The notes: generated by a model from the letters alone, not told the origin. Numbered from the stretch's first letter, positions 31,486 to 42,765 are shown. The stretch: DNA of 64,000 bases from Paracamarosporium sp. OC-R06-R3 (GCA_019828545.1 JACVRA010000161.1:372001-436000); one strand, 5' to 3'. Made by a program: numbers and translations.

Positions 31486-32224
31486 ATTATGGTGGTGGTG
31501 TTTTGCGTTCCGGAGGATTGATAGATGTCTGAGCGTCTTATGCCTTCACTAGGGTAGCATAGCGTACCATTTGAAAACCTTAGTTGTTCACCCAATTTCT
31601 AGTCCCACATATCACTTCTTTGTCCCAATGTATGGCTTTAGCAACACTGATGAAGAGACTGGACCGCTGTTGAGGCTCCACTAGATGCATTCGGTCTAAC
31701 CTCGTTGGACCTTTAAGATTTTGGAAGATGTTCATATCGTGAGGTAAGTCGGGGACCCCCGGGAGGGTTCTCGGGTTTAAGGCAAGCGACCTTTTGGGCC
31801 ATGTCCAAAAGCAGTCCCAGTACTGTCCTCTGCCAGGGGTTGTTACTCTATGTTCGCGCAGCTGTGCAACGATCCGGTGCGCATAAATACGCCCGGAGCA
31901 ACGCTCACAGTGCAACTGCCTCAGTGGTCCGATATATCCTGAGACTATCCAACGGTTCGCAATCAGATGGCTTTGTGTTTCAGTTGTCCCCACGAATATC
32001 CAAAGGATGATCGGGGCAAGTTTGGCGAATGTGTCGTGTAACCGTCGCTAGTGCGTAAACAGCAGCCTCGTCTATCTCTGCCGCATAAGTGTTCGGTCTC
32101 TTTTAAAGGCTCCGTGTCAATGCCCCCAGTTTCGACTGACATAAATCCAATGTCGCCCAAACCCTTAGCGCACTCGCGTACGACTTCAGTCCCCAATTGC
32201 TTTCCCTACTCTCATCGACAGAAA
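31486..32224. other. Intergenic stretch, no gene seen
   Basis: About 740 bases with scattered short frames on both strands; none supports a gene. Confidence 0.4.
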
Positions 32225-32546
32225 ATGGCAGCCCAAGTCGAAGATAATATAGAAAAGGAGTCGGTGAAGGAGTTTAAGAAGACGGCAGCAACGGTAGCAG
32301 GCAAGCGGAAGTTATAATGGATCCGGGGAGAGCACTTCAGACAATTCAGGCTTGTCCAGTAGGGCAATTGCTAGAATCATCATTGGAAGTCTCTGTGGGG
32401 CTCCGCTTATCACTGTGGTCATGATAATGGGTGGAAGGGATAAGAAGAAGAGGGAAAAGGCAGAAGATACAAAGTGGCTAGGAGAAAATCAACAAGAGGA
32501 TATTATAGATGCTTCAGAAGCCTTGGCATTTGATTGTAGCTTCTGA
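32225..32546 (+). other. Possible small frameshifted membrane-protein frame
   Basis: From the ATG at 32225 a 30-residue charged frame ends at TAA (32315-32317). A second frame then continues to 32546 with a hydrophobic segment (IARIIIGSLCGAPLITVVMIM) and a Lys-rich stretch after it. No family, start signal or splice joins them convincingly. It is recorded because it lies immediately downstream of the UstYa-like gene. Confidence 0.2.
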
Positions 32547-32587
32547 TAATACCCTATGACTGATGTAACCAGTTGCTTTATGATATA

Positions 32588-33568
32588 TTACGCCCCATTG
32601 TTTAATTCTGGCGGCGGCCCTTCCATATCTTCTACCCGCGCAGCCCGTTCTTTCATCCAACCATGCAGCGAAGACCAATCAACGCATTTGTGTGGCTGCG
32701 GAATTACACTTGATGGTTTGAAACGGCTATGAGGCGTCCAAACTAGACCGTAGACTGATGTATCAGCATGGCACAGCAACTTCTGCCGCAAGGATTCAAC
32801 GCAGTGATCTGACCAGGTGAGTCCATGTATCGAAAACAGTGACATCTTATTGTCATACCGATGTGTGGAGCCATGTTATTCCAACCTTTCTCATTGTCTT
32901 TGTAGTAGTACTCCGGATGGAGCTGCTGCTTGATGCGTTTCTGCTCGAAGTCAGCAAGAGATAATATACATAGTGATTACTGTAGCACCTTACCAAGCAA
33001 TGAAGATCGTGCGATAGGCCAATGCCACCAACAAATCCACCATTCTTATGACGTACTGAAGTCGCATTGTTGGCTTGCTCGAGCTCTCCCGCGGAGTAAT
33101 GGATCAACGTTCCTAAGAAGGAAGTCAGCGAATGGAGCAGGATTACTGATGCGCGATTCTCATATTACCCTCTAGTAGTTCGTGCCATGCTTCATCTAGC
33201 TCTGGTCCAGGCTGGCCCATGAATTTCATAGAATCCGGATCGTCATGGATGTACTTGTTGACGTACTTTATGTAAGGTGTGGCAGGTGCTGAGGAAGATT
33301 AACCTAAATATGCACCAAAAACATTTGAAATCTTACAGTAAGGCTCTTGAACTTTTGAACTGAACACCTGATGCGAAGGCCTCGGCATCCAGCAGACAGA
33401 CACCACGGAAAGAAGAGAAGCAGTGACAGCAGTGGCACTAAGCAATATGTAAAACCTTCGGCGCCAAACGTCTCGCGCAGCTTGCAAATGTAAATAGGCC
33501 TGCGACTTGATGAGATCTCCTTCAGGGAAGGGTTCTTGCAAATACTTCTCGGCCATTGCGAAAACCAT
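32588..33568 (-). CDS. UstYa-like (DUF3328) oxidase family protein, five exons, 257 aa
   Basis: Exons 33568-33337, 33288-33169, 33112-32994, 32940-32859 and 32808-32588 join in frame through four short GT-AG introns. A single membrane span (about 39-61, FYILLSATAVTASLLSVVSV) anchors the protein. The two HxxHC motifs that define the family are both present: HDLHC at 152-156 and HIDHC at 183-187, the second followed by VESLRQKLLCHADTSV and W. UstYa-type proteins act as copper- or metal-dependent oxidases that crosslink or hydroxylate peptides in ustiloxin, phomopsin and cyclochlorotine biosynthesis, on the lumenal side of the secretory pathway. Related genes also occur outside such clusters. 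A small secreted protein with dibasic sites starts about 770 bases away on the other strand. All family residues are intact. Confidence 0.9.
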
Positions 33569-33702
33569 TCGAAAATCGAGGAGAAATGTAAGATGGTTTG
33601 TTTCAGATCAATCTATCACTCCTCGATTTATTATAGGTTTTTCATACTGCTGCTGTCATTTTAAGCTGTGCGTGCTGTAGCACCGCGCATGGGCCCGGTA
33701 AT

Positions 33703-34018
33703 CGATACCCCAGCATTTCCACGCGGAGTCTTAGCCCCCACATATACGCTCCATGGATTTTACTAAATTAAGTCGAGACGCATGACCTTTGATTGGTTAC
33801 CAGTACCCTCGGGCTCCGTAAGCAAACACGCGGCTACCCTGGGGCCATAGTTGCGGTTGGGGCTTGTCAATACCCCAGCATTTCAATGCATGTTCTTAGC
33901 CCCCGCATATGCGCTCTATCGATTCGAATAGAGTGAGAGAATATTTATATAGTTCAATTGGCTGGCAATGCCTTCAGACTCTGTAAGTAAATACGAGGCT
34001 GCCTTGGAACCTGCGTAG
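33703..34018. repeat. Diverged tandem duplication, about 150-bp unit
   Basis: Two direct copies with a period of about 165 bases (33703-33850 and 33866-34018) share ataccccagcatttc, cttagcccc, catatgcgctc-like blocks, then ctccgtaagcaaacacg-like text and an ending in tag. Differences are mostly transitions (for example acgcggctacc versus acgaggctgcc). On the minus strand both copies can be read as similar short peptides (LLTEPEG versus LLTESEG), so this may be a duplicated piece of a lost gene. Confidence 0.6.
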
Positions 34019-34337
34019 AGTAGGGACCGGAGTTCGTCGCTGAACTTTGGCTGTTTGCGTTTACATTCCCGATGAAATTCAACCATATTAATGGATCTTT
34101 CAACTTCAACAGCCCAATAGAATGATAATATACTGTCGATCGCATACATGGAGGCTGCGCCTCACCATGGCCTCGTCATCTGTAGACGCATTGGGGACCA
34201 ATCGTGAAACAATCTTTAACCGACATCATTGCACCGAGACTCTTGTACGAATCTTGCTATCACCCCCAGAACTTCAACTTTCTCATCAAAAAAACTTTCT
34301 CATCAAAAACAACCTCTCCCTTGTTGATTCAATCGCA

Positions 34338-34624
34338 ATGCACGTAATTCGATATCTCGCGGCGTTGTCCATCTGTGCACTTTCCGGGCTCGCAGCGCCA
34401 CTTGGAGGTAGGTTCTACCATCGACCTTTTGTTCAACTATTTTCTGACAGCACTTAGAACCAAGTGTTGCTCGACCAATTATGTCGAAGGTTAAACGAGA
34501 TGGCTCAACGGAATTTGATGCGGATTTCTGCGTCTATAAGCGAGATGCGAAGCAAGGAGAGGGGAACGAGGAAAAGGTCCATTGTGGAGGTATTCAGGTG
34601 CCTGTTGATGCTGGAAATTACTGA
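34338..34624 (+). CDS. Small secreted protein with two Lys-Arg sites, two exons, 78 aa
   Basis: Exon 1 (34338-34407) encodes a clear signal peptide ending LSGLAAP (cleavage near residue 20). A 50-nt GTAGGT...TTAG intron in phase 1 leads to exon 2 (34458-34624). The mature part is hydrophilic and carries dibasic KR pairs at residues 36-37 and 51-52. They bracket a 13-residue segment that is acidic and contains one Cys (48) and a C-terminal Tyr (50). A second Cys (66) lies in VHCGGIQ, and the chain ends in Tyr. Such KR pairs are recognised by Kex2, which releases peptides from secreted precursors, including RiPP precursors. The neighbouring UstYa-like gene makes a precursor role attractive, but the usual repeated core is missing; a plain small secreted effector-type protein is the alternative. 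Confidence 0.6.
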
Positions 34625-35501
34625 TGGCACTTGAATACGAAATAGTGGATGACGGCGATGTGGGATATGCTAATACCGCAAGTAACTCACTCGTTGCATG
34701 TATTAGAGCGCTTGCACAGCTTGAAACATAATCTCTCGATTAATAATGATGAAAGAGTTCGCACAAGTCATGATGATGACGCAACAAGGGCATCCGAACA
34801 TCCGTCAGCTGTAATGCAAATTGGCTTGATAATTATTATATGATGTCTCCATCCCGGCATGCTTCGAATAACCCTTCCCTTGTCGATGACAGGGTATCGA
34901 AGGAGAGTAAGTCCACATCGAAGATCGCCCTAGGATATGTAAGAGGCTGTAATGTATGCATGTTGACCGTGATAATATAATACCGACTTCAAAGTGTAGC
35001 TTGGTCGTGTTGTGTCTCTATCTATAGATAAGATATCTTTGGAATGGCGCTATTCTAAATGGAGAACTTCACAAGCAATATGGATCATTAGGCTCGTCGT
35101 GTAGACAGTAACCCTCAATTACTCCGCATCGTATTGATTGGCTTGCCAAAGGCCAAGTACATGGTTCAAATAGCGCGGGATAACTCTGCAGATATCACGC
35201 TGCATATCTCAAACGGTGCCCGGTACTCCTTCCTCATTCGAAATCGCGGAAACTTGGTCGGGCGGGGGCCGGAGTTCGGGAGGTTGTAACACGAGACTCG
35301 GCTAACTACATCTTGCTTACACTATCTCGGTGACACCGCAACAGAACATTGAAGATGCATGATTGGTATGTGGAAACAGTTGCGCATCTAACTCTATAAA
35401 TTATATAAGAGTCACTAGATCTATTGAGTCCACCTGGCTCGCCTAATTGACTTTGCCTTCTTTTACAATTCACAATCATTGTACCAATCGATTTGACAGA
35501 C
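34625..35501. other. Intergenic stretch, no gene seen
   Basis: About 880 A+T-rich bases. Nothing recognised apart from the presumed promoter of the 7TM gene. Confidence 0.4.
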
Positions 35502-36696
35502 ATGTACGAGGCCTATACAAATCCGAGCGGCATAATCGTCGGAGTTGTGTTTCTCGAGACGATCGTAACGGCCTTCGTTGTCTTGCGGTTCTGGAATCGT
35601 CACAGACAGCGATCGAGTATTCTGCTGTCGGATTGGCTGATCGTCCCAGCGTACATTTGTGGAACTGGTCTCACCATCCTGGAGATATACGGTACGCTAT
35701 AGAACAAAATGCTCTTAAAGACTTGGAATAGCAGCTGACATGGACCATAGCGGTCGCCATTAGAGCTCTCGGCTACCCCTTGAAATCAACATATATGAGC
35801 CCAGAAACACTGGGGCGTATTGAAATCACCCTCAAAATCCAATTCTCGTATCTGAACATTGGTATTCTAGGGATCGGCCTTGTTAAACTCTCAGTGGCAT
35901 TATTGTACTGGCACCTGTTCTCGCTTGTAGCTCTCCGTCGTTTCCTGATATTCTGGATTACTCTTACCGTGGCGTGGACGGGTGCTTTCATCATTGCTGC
36001 TCTCTCCGTCTGCGGGACGCACTTCATGGCGCGTTTTTCGGTTTTCAGAGATTATGCACAGTATTGCTCGAATTATCGCAAAGTTGGGTATGGCTACGTT
36101 GCGACTGACATCTTTACGGATCTGGTTACGGTTGCTATTCCTATTCCGATCGTGCTATCGCTCACCATGTCGACATGGAGGAAGATTTGTGTTCTTGCAA
36201 CCTTCCTTGTTGGTGGACTGTAGGTTACGCTGTTCTGTCTCTAGGGAAGGTATTTGACCTTTGCAGTGCCGTCGGAGCAAGTATCGCCAAAGGGTACATG
36301 TACATCACAGCGAACCTAAACTCGAACAAAGCTGACGGTCTCCGTGAGTTGGCCCCACCCTTTACCCTTTTCCTTGCTGCTAACGTCTTCGTAGTTCTCA
36401 TGACTGCTTTCTCGATCTGGAACCTAGTTGAGGTGCAAGTAGGTATTATTGCTGCTTGCGCCATGACAATTCGTCCATTGCTGAGTGATTTCATACAATC
36501 ACTGAGTGTGCAGTCACTTCTTGGCCGAAGCAAGGCCTCACGTTCAACCCAGCAGATTGGAAAGGAATTTCAAGATCCTGGTCTGCGGCCTGGACCTTCG
36601 GATGAAAGTGTTGACGTGTTTCGGAAGAAAGATGTAAACAATGTGGGAGAGGATGAGTTTATTATCATCCCGGACGGCTACACGGGACGACCATGA
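35502..36696 (+). CDS. Rhodopsin-fold seven-transmembrane protein (PTH11-like), three exons, 362 aa
   Basis: Exons 35502-35691, 35751-36219 and 36267-36696 join in frame; introns are 59 and 47 nt. The product has seven hydrophobic segments, starting with IIVGVVFLETIVTAFVVLRFW and continuing through the loop GRIEITLKIQFSYLNIGILG, the SVALLYWHLF helix and the YVATDIFTDLVTVAIPIPIV segment typical of the fungal rhodopsin domain (PF20684) of integral membrane proteins. The C-terminal ~90 residues are cytoplasmic, polar and charged. Proteins of this class sit in the plasma membrane and include PTH11-like receptors; ligand and pathway are unknown. It lacks the extracellular cysteine-rich CFEM domain. 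It lies between the UstYa-like locus and the MFS cluster, with no demonstrated link to either. Confidence 0.82.
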
Positions 36697-37126
36697 ATTT
36701 GCTGTATCCAAGCTAGATCAACATGAGATAAGGAGTAACAAGACTTCGATCACGACCTGCCCAGTATGCCTTTAGTTCGTTAATAATACCTTCTGACTCT
36801 CAGAGGAAGTTTAGATCCTATCGTCTCTCCAGAAGTCCTCATTACAACTTTTGTACTTCAATCTATCGCTAGTAATTAAATTATCCATCCTATTAATGGC
36901 TCGTTTACCCCCACCTTCGCCTCTCGTTATCATCACTCTCTTTACTCTCGAGAGTTAGGAAGATTATCAGAGTTAAAGATGCTTCACGAAAATTTGTTTC
37001 GCAATGTTTCATAATTTGAGTTGCTCCAAGATACATGAAGAATTAATGAACTATTGCGATCTCTTGTTTATAAACTACTGGGAAGGTTTTTCCAGTGGAG
37101 AGCCCATTCCCCTACCACTATTCTCC
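36697..37126. other. Intergenic stretch between convergent genes
   Basis: About 430 A+T-rich bases between the ends of the 7TM gene and the MFS gene. No gene is seen. Confidence 0.45.
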
Positions 37127-38905
37127 CTAACCTTTCTGCATCCGTGTAGCGATCTTCCTCCACCTCGAATTCAAGAAGTAAACTGGAACCCCCAACAAGC
37201 AAATACCGGAGAAGATCCCTAGCAAAATCATAAAGCTCTTAAGGTACGAGAACTTGGCTATCATAGGAATGATACCCTGGGAGGCACCGAAGGAGACTAT
37301 GTTCTTGCCTCCAACCACAACCACCATGGCTGCACCTGGATTCTCAGGAATAACTTCGGCTGCAAATGTAGTTGTGGTTATGAGTATTGAGGTAAATGAA
37401 AATTCGTAGATTGCCCAGCCTGTCTGAAGTCAGCCTATGCATACGAAGTTGAAGGGCTCTTCTCAACGTACCAACGACCATGCCCCACGCGCTGTATTGC
37501 TCAGGATGCTGCGCACAGACAGCAATCAGAATGATGCCGACGATACCGAAAATTCCAGGGATGATCATATGCACTAAATGGTGCTCTGGCTTGTGTACAC
37601 CGCCACTGCGTCGTGCTAGCCAGACATTGATCTTGTCCGCCGCCCAACCAGAATATAGCATAGCTGCAAAACAGGCAGGCATGACTCCGGCCTACAGTAT
37701 ATTAGTATATGTTCACATAGAATAGAATAAATAGGCACGTGTTACGTACATTGAACAATCCTACTGACTCCGGAGACCAGTGGTAGGACTCTTGCAGCAC
37801 GGTGCTGTATACAAGCGTGATAGCAATCCCTGTCCCCAGTGAGATGGACGAAACCATCAATAAATAGATAACGCCTGGTGAGCTGAAACTCTTCAAAATT
37901 TTGACGTAAGCCCCGAGTAAGACTTTCGTTTGGTTTGGTGTAATAGGGCTCCACGGTTTCAGTTCCTGTATGAATGTTCTCTTCTCCGAAACCACCCTGG
38001 AGGGCCCATCAATGGTACCAAACGCAGCAATGGCTTGCTCGTCGGTAAGGATTTGTGTATGTCCGAACTCATCTGTGAACACAACTTGGCCGTTAAGGGA
38101 CGTTGGGGACCGATGGAACTTAGTTTCTGGGCAACAGAAGACAACGAGAAGTGCTGAGACGCCAAGCGTAATTGCAAAGAGCCAATAGAACCACCTCCAG
38201 GTTGCAGCAGCAACTAAATACGATACGGCGATCAGGAGGCCTGAGTTGACGCAGTTCTGAACACTCCAATACAAACCGAAGTAAAAGCTACGTTCGTGTA
38301 CGAATGTTACATCAGAGAGGATGAGAGGTAGTAAGGACTCAGTAGCGCCAGTTGCAAGACCCAGAAAAATTCGGCTGATGAAGTGAGAGCGCAGATTCTC
38401 GCTAGTTGCGGCGGTGATGTTCGATATAAAAGCCACGACGACGGCGAATAAGAAGATGGGACGCCGCCCAAAAACGAAAGCCAGTGGGAGCAAGCCAAGC
38501 GCTCCAAACGCCATGATCATAGTTGGATATGTGGAAAGGCCGGTTATCTCTTCAGTACTGTGCCCTTGTGCGCCATATATGCCGTATAAGGTGTTCATGA
38601 AGGGTCCCGTGCCAGAGATGGACAACAGGGAAAATATGGCTGCAGAGCTTCATTAGCGTTGATGATGGACGTTACTTCCTGATGAGCTTACAGAACCAGC
38701 AGCATGTTATCGTGACACCAACTTTCCGCCACTTTGTGAAGTTCAGGGGGTCATTGGGGTCGCTTGTAGGCACGGGCACTTTGCGTATATCATCGTCTCC
38801 AGAAACGAGCAGAATCTCGCCTGCCGTGCCATTGCCAGCTTTCTTTCCATCGCTAGCATACTCAATATTCTCAGTGAACTCCTTGATCTTATCGTCCGTG
38901 GCCAT
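37127..38905 (-). CDS. MFS transporter, four exons, 538 aa
   Basis: Exons 38905-38692, 38639-37750, 37691-37472 and 37419-37127 join in frame through GT-AG introns of about 52-58 nt. A soluble N-terminus with DPNDPLNFTKWRK leads into twelve hydrophobic segments. The loop between TM2 and TM3 has FVFGRRPIFL, the MFS GxxxxxxGRR(K/R) signature, followed by ISRIFLGLATGATESLLP; a central hydrophilic loop of ~70 residues separates the two six-helix halves. The layout is that of DHA1-type drug:H+ antiporters and Hol1/Aqr1-like fungal exporters in the plasma membrane. It is the first gene of a compact set with a flavin monooxygenase, a dioxygenase and a Zn2Cys6 regulator, so it probably exports the product or imports the substrate. 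Confidence 0.9.
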
Positions 38906-39330
38906 TTCGTTCTCGAGATAGGATACGGCTACAGCAGCGAGCCAGGGCCTGGAACTATATGTGCATTATCGGGTCCGGGGACCCCGCAAACCAGGTTGGA
39001 TCGGACCAACTCCGCAATTTGGGGTCGTGGCTCGTGCCTTTTGCTGCATGACCCGAGTTCCGAGTTAAGAGGCTTCGGTTCGGATACGGAATTTTAGCGC
39101 GCGGCTGACGATCGCACGGCGTCGCGGCAGCTGTCACGGCAGAGACAAACCTAGCGAGTTACCATAATCAGCGTTCACACATTCGTTGTAACGGACCTTG
39201 TGTGGATAGAAATTGTAGCTGCGGACAAGATGTGCCATGAATATTTGAAAAAGGCGTCAACTTCATTGGTCGATGGTGCAGTTTACATAAGCCTAACGAA
39301 ATCTACACAACTAGCGCTGCCGGTTTTTCC
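38906..39330. promoter_or_regulatory. MFS upstream region with TCGGA/TCCGA half-sites
   Basis: TCGGA at 39001-39005, TCCGA at 39059-39063 and TCGGA at 39080-39084 occur in the 425 bases upstream of the MFS start. The same half-site is clustered upstream of the oxygenase pair. CGG-containing half-sites are what Zn2Cys6 proteins bind. Binding by the cluster's regulator is inference. Confidence 0.4.
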
Positions 39331-40645
39331 CTAAGCATTCGTCTTGATCCGCTTACTTGCCCAGTCCTTTGCCCCATTGTATAGACAGTTGTAGTCCATG
39401 AATTCGGCCGGGTTCATCTTGACTTTTATCTCTCCTTTCTCAGTTGCCGGTCGGGCAGCCTCTCGCGAATACTGCTGAATCGTCGTGGCCCTTTCATATC
39501 TTGCGTCGAATACCGCCTGGAGCCGCCTCTGCACCTCTTCAAGCGACGTTTCCTCTCCTAGGTCGGACATAAATGCACCAAGTGCTTCGGCATCTTCGAT
39601 TGCTTGACTGGCGCCCTGACCTTGGGTGGGGAGCATCGCATGAGCCGCATCTCCGATGAGGATTAACCGGCCTCGATGCCACTTCTCCAACGGCTCTGTA
39701 TCACGCAGTTGCCACAGGCCAATTTCTCCCTTCGATAGCCTAAATGGCGTTGTAGCCCATGCTGGAAAGTCCTTGAATTCTTCCAATAGTGTAGCAAGGT
39801 CGCCTTTTGACGTCCAACTATTACCAGAATCTACGTCCGCTCTTTGATCCGGCACAAGAGCGACCACTGAGTATAATTCCCCGTCGCGAGCTGGTCCCAT
39901 TATCATTCGCTTATCGTGACCCATAACCATAGAGGTGAAAGAGCTTCGTGGATCGATGATGTTGCGAAAATCTTGGTCCTTTTCCAAATCCGAAGACGGC
40001 AGAACTAGACGGTACGCTGAGAAGCCTGTTGGCTGTGCTTGAACTTCGTGTCCCAAAACATCTTTCCGAAGCACTGATTTGATACCGTCCGCACCCACAA
40101 TCACGTCGCCTTTTAATTTGCTGCCGTCTTCCAAGGTCACGATGCCAGCATAGGGATCGCAAGAAATGACGCACGAGGATGTTCGGACCTCAACAGGTTC
40201 CCCGTAGCCGTCAATTCTTGTAGCATATTCTTTCAAAGTGACGTGAATGTCTCTGCGATGATACACCATCCGATCTGCGCCGTATTGGGTTTTGGACACC
40301 AGCGGAATACTCCGTTGTAGTTTGCCATCGATCGAATAGATGTTGAAGCCTTCGTCCCGCATAGCCCCTACTTGCTTGAGTGCAGTACCCAGACCCCATT
40401 GCTTTTCGACAATTTTAGATGCATTGGGTTGAAGCGATAGCGTCGCGCCGACTTCGCGATTCAGAGAAGATTGCTCCAAGACTACAATCTTCCGTCGTGG
40501 AGCTCTGAGTGCAATGGCCTTGCTTCAGTTAGCTTGTGTGCGTTGCGTGCATTGTGATTATGTATCCTACTGAAGCTAGTCCAGCTATTCCGCCGCCGAC
40601 AATAACGAAGGACAAAAAGGACGTGTCTTGCTGTGCAATGCTCAT
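39331..40645 (-). CDS. FAD-dependent monooxygenase (salicylate hydroxylase-like), two exons, 420 aa
   Basis: Exon 1 (40645-40571) carries the dinucleotide-binding loop VIVGGGIAGLAS at residues 14-25. A 52-nt intron with a CTAAC branch leads in phase 0 to exon 2 (40518-39331), which resumes AIALRAPRRKIVVLEQS, completing the Rossmann fold. The second FAD motif is VGADGIKSVLR at about 166-176, and the GD motif GRLILIGDAAHAMLPTQGQG at about 308-327. All three flavoprotein hydroxylase signatures are intact. Enzymes of this class hydroxylate aromatic or polyketide substrates with NAD(P)H and oxygen. The gene is divergent from the dioxygenase at 41078, sharing a 432-base promoter, and flanked by the MFS gene, which suggests one pathway. 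The substrate is not predictable. Confidence 0.92.
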
Positions 40646-41077
40646 GGCTTCTTGAGTTTCTTTGCAATACGATTTTGCCCGAGCAGCCAAACGTTATCAA
40701 AAACTGACCACAGCGCAGACATGGGGAGAATTCTTTCGGTGCAACCCCAGAGAACCATGTTCCTAGTGGTTGCAGGGATGTTCGGGTCACTCTTATGCAT
40801 CCGAGCTGCATCCGAGCAATCCGAAGACCCTTGCTCGGAAAGCTTGCAGTCCCTCTCCACAATCCGGGGTGCACCGAAGTCATAATCCCTACAAGGTAGG
40901 GTCTTTCCGAAATCAAATTCGGATATACACGATCATATACAGGTACATAGGTAGTTAACATTTATTCCACGAACATATTTTATCGCCGGCCTTTCTGGAG
41001 ATTGATGCGAACGTACATTGGCCTCCACCAAACGCATCAATATAATTAGTAGTGCAACATCACACGACTTGACGACC
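40646..41077. promoter_or_regulatory. Divergent promoter of the two oxygenases with clustered TCCGA/TCGGA sites
   Basis: Within 40 bases there are three TCCGA (40800-40804, 40811-40815, 40820-40824) and one inverted TCGGA (40835-40839), spaced 11, 9 and 15 bases apart. Such an array between two divergent genes of a putative cluster is a good candidate for a Zn2Cys6 regulator site. The matching regulator candidate is the gene at 42766. No binding evidence exists. Confidence 0.5.
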
Positions 41078-42230
41078 ATGGCCTCCACGATTACCACAGC
41101 CGAGCCGACTCTGACGCTAACAGCGAGCGCTCTTGCGGAGCGCAGAATGAGAGTTGATGGCACCGACCCTGCTTTCGGCGATTGGCGAGATGACCTCGTC
41201 AGGGATGGATACGCAGTCATTAAGGGTGCAATACCTGCCGATAGAGTGAAAGGGTATGCAGATCGCATGTATTCTCTTATAGAGGGCTTGTAAGTTTGAT
41301 TTTTTGAACCCCGCCTCCAAAGTTTAAGCATTCTACAGTAACCTTAACTTCTCAAAAATATAATTCAGACGTCTGAACTGGAAAGGTTTTTGCTAACATA
41401 GTTCAAGTGGCCTCGGATACAACCGCAATGATCCGTCAACAGTTCACCCAGATAAGCTTCCTGTCATCAACGAGAAGGGAATGCTTTTTACCTATGCCGC
41501 CCCTCATGAAGATTTTGTTTGGGATATTCGCAGTGAACCGCGTATCATCGAAGCTTTCGAAAAGGTGTACCAGGACAAAGACTTGATTGTCTCCTTCGAT
41601 GCGATCAACTACGGCTTTGCAAACCGAACGAACCTTCCAAAGAACACGCCTTGGCCGCATCAAGACCAGGACCCTGAAAAGCCCGGGTTCCGCTGTCTCC
41701 AAGGTCTGATCAACTTGCACCGTGCAGGACCGAACGATGGTGGCTTGATCGTATCCAAAGGTAGCCACCTTCTCAGCGAGCGATTCCACAAGGATATGAA
41801 AGACGAAGAGCGCATCCCAGCTTGGACGCCCGAATGGTATGGATACACTGAGGCAGGCATAAAATGGCTTGCAGACCACGACTGTGAATGGTACAAGGTT
41901 GAAGCAGAGGCTGGCGACCTCATTGTATGGGATTCTCGCACCGCACATTATAATGTGCCTACCACATCAGATGTTGACCGTCTAGCCATCTACACGTGTT
42001 ATATGCCGGTATCAGAAGCTACACAGGAAGACTTGATGCGGAAGAAGGAAGCGTTCGAGAACCGTGTCGGTACAACGCACTGGCCGAATGCGAAAAATGT
42101 GGGATGGAACGAGGCGAAGAGGAATGGTGAATTGGATTCGATCCAGAGGAATCGCCCGTGGAAAGAGCCTACATTGAGTGAGCGGGCTTTCAAATTGACT
42201 GGTATCCCTTACATCAAAACTTCGGCTTAA
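41078..42230 (+). CDS. Phytanoyl-CoA dioxygenase family enzyme, two exons, 346 aa
   Basis: Exon 1 (41078-41289) and exon 2 (41402-42230) join in phase 2 through a 112-nt GTAAGT...CATAG intron. This gives the continuous text SLIEGFSSGLGYNRNDPST across the junction. The non-heme Fe(II)/2-oxoglutarate facial triad is visible: WPHQDQD with His157 and Asp159, and the distal His253 in SRTAHYNVP. The N-terminal DGYAVIKGAIP segment is usual for the PhyH family. Such enzymes hydroxylate, desaturate or rearrange small molecules; many act in fungal metabolite clusters. It is divergent from the flavin monooxygenase, so the two oxygenases are probably co-regulated. The substrate is unknown. The frame before 41078 lacks conserved sequence, and this ATG has a good ccATGG context. 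Confidence 0.92.
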
Positions 42231-42765
42231 GGGAAGCCTTGAAGTAAATACATTTCAGCTGTCATGTACATACAACGTTCCAACGTTTGTAAACTCTGGT
42301 GATGAAGCGGGGTTGGATTTTATAGATCAAAATTCAATAGTACGTCAAAAGTGCTCGGGAGTTTATTGTCTCTGTGTGGGTAGGGTTGACCTTGAAACAC
42401 ATGAGCGCGGTGTCGTATCACTCTCGCACATCTATGTACGCCCTACCATGTACTCATTTACAAACCAACGACTCCTTTGCCATAATTGAGGATATGGTCT
42501 AGTGTCGCTTAGTGCTCAGGCTAGTTTCCTCCATCGGGATGTGGAGAGTGGGGAATGTGGCGCATGCTTTCCCCGGATTTTGGACCTCGGGATCTCCATG
42601 CCTTGGCCCACAACGTCACCTATGGCCACCGTGGCATTACTCATCCTAGCCAATTGTTGCAGAATTTGATACTGATCAAAGTTTTGAAAACTCATTTTGG
42701 CCCATGTTGCCCCAGGATGCGCTATACGGTGCCAAATTCTTCAACGTGTAGGACTGCACCTGGAG
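42231..42765. other. Gap between dioxygenase and regulator
   Basis: 535 bases with the 3' region of the dioxygenase gene and the promoter of the regulator. No gene is seen. Confidence 0.45.

Noticed and set aside
33916..34149. 77-aa minus-strand frame (MYAIDSILSFYW start)
   Set aside because: It overlaps the second unit of the diverged tandem repeat and has no family; a remnant is more likely than a gene.
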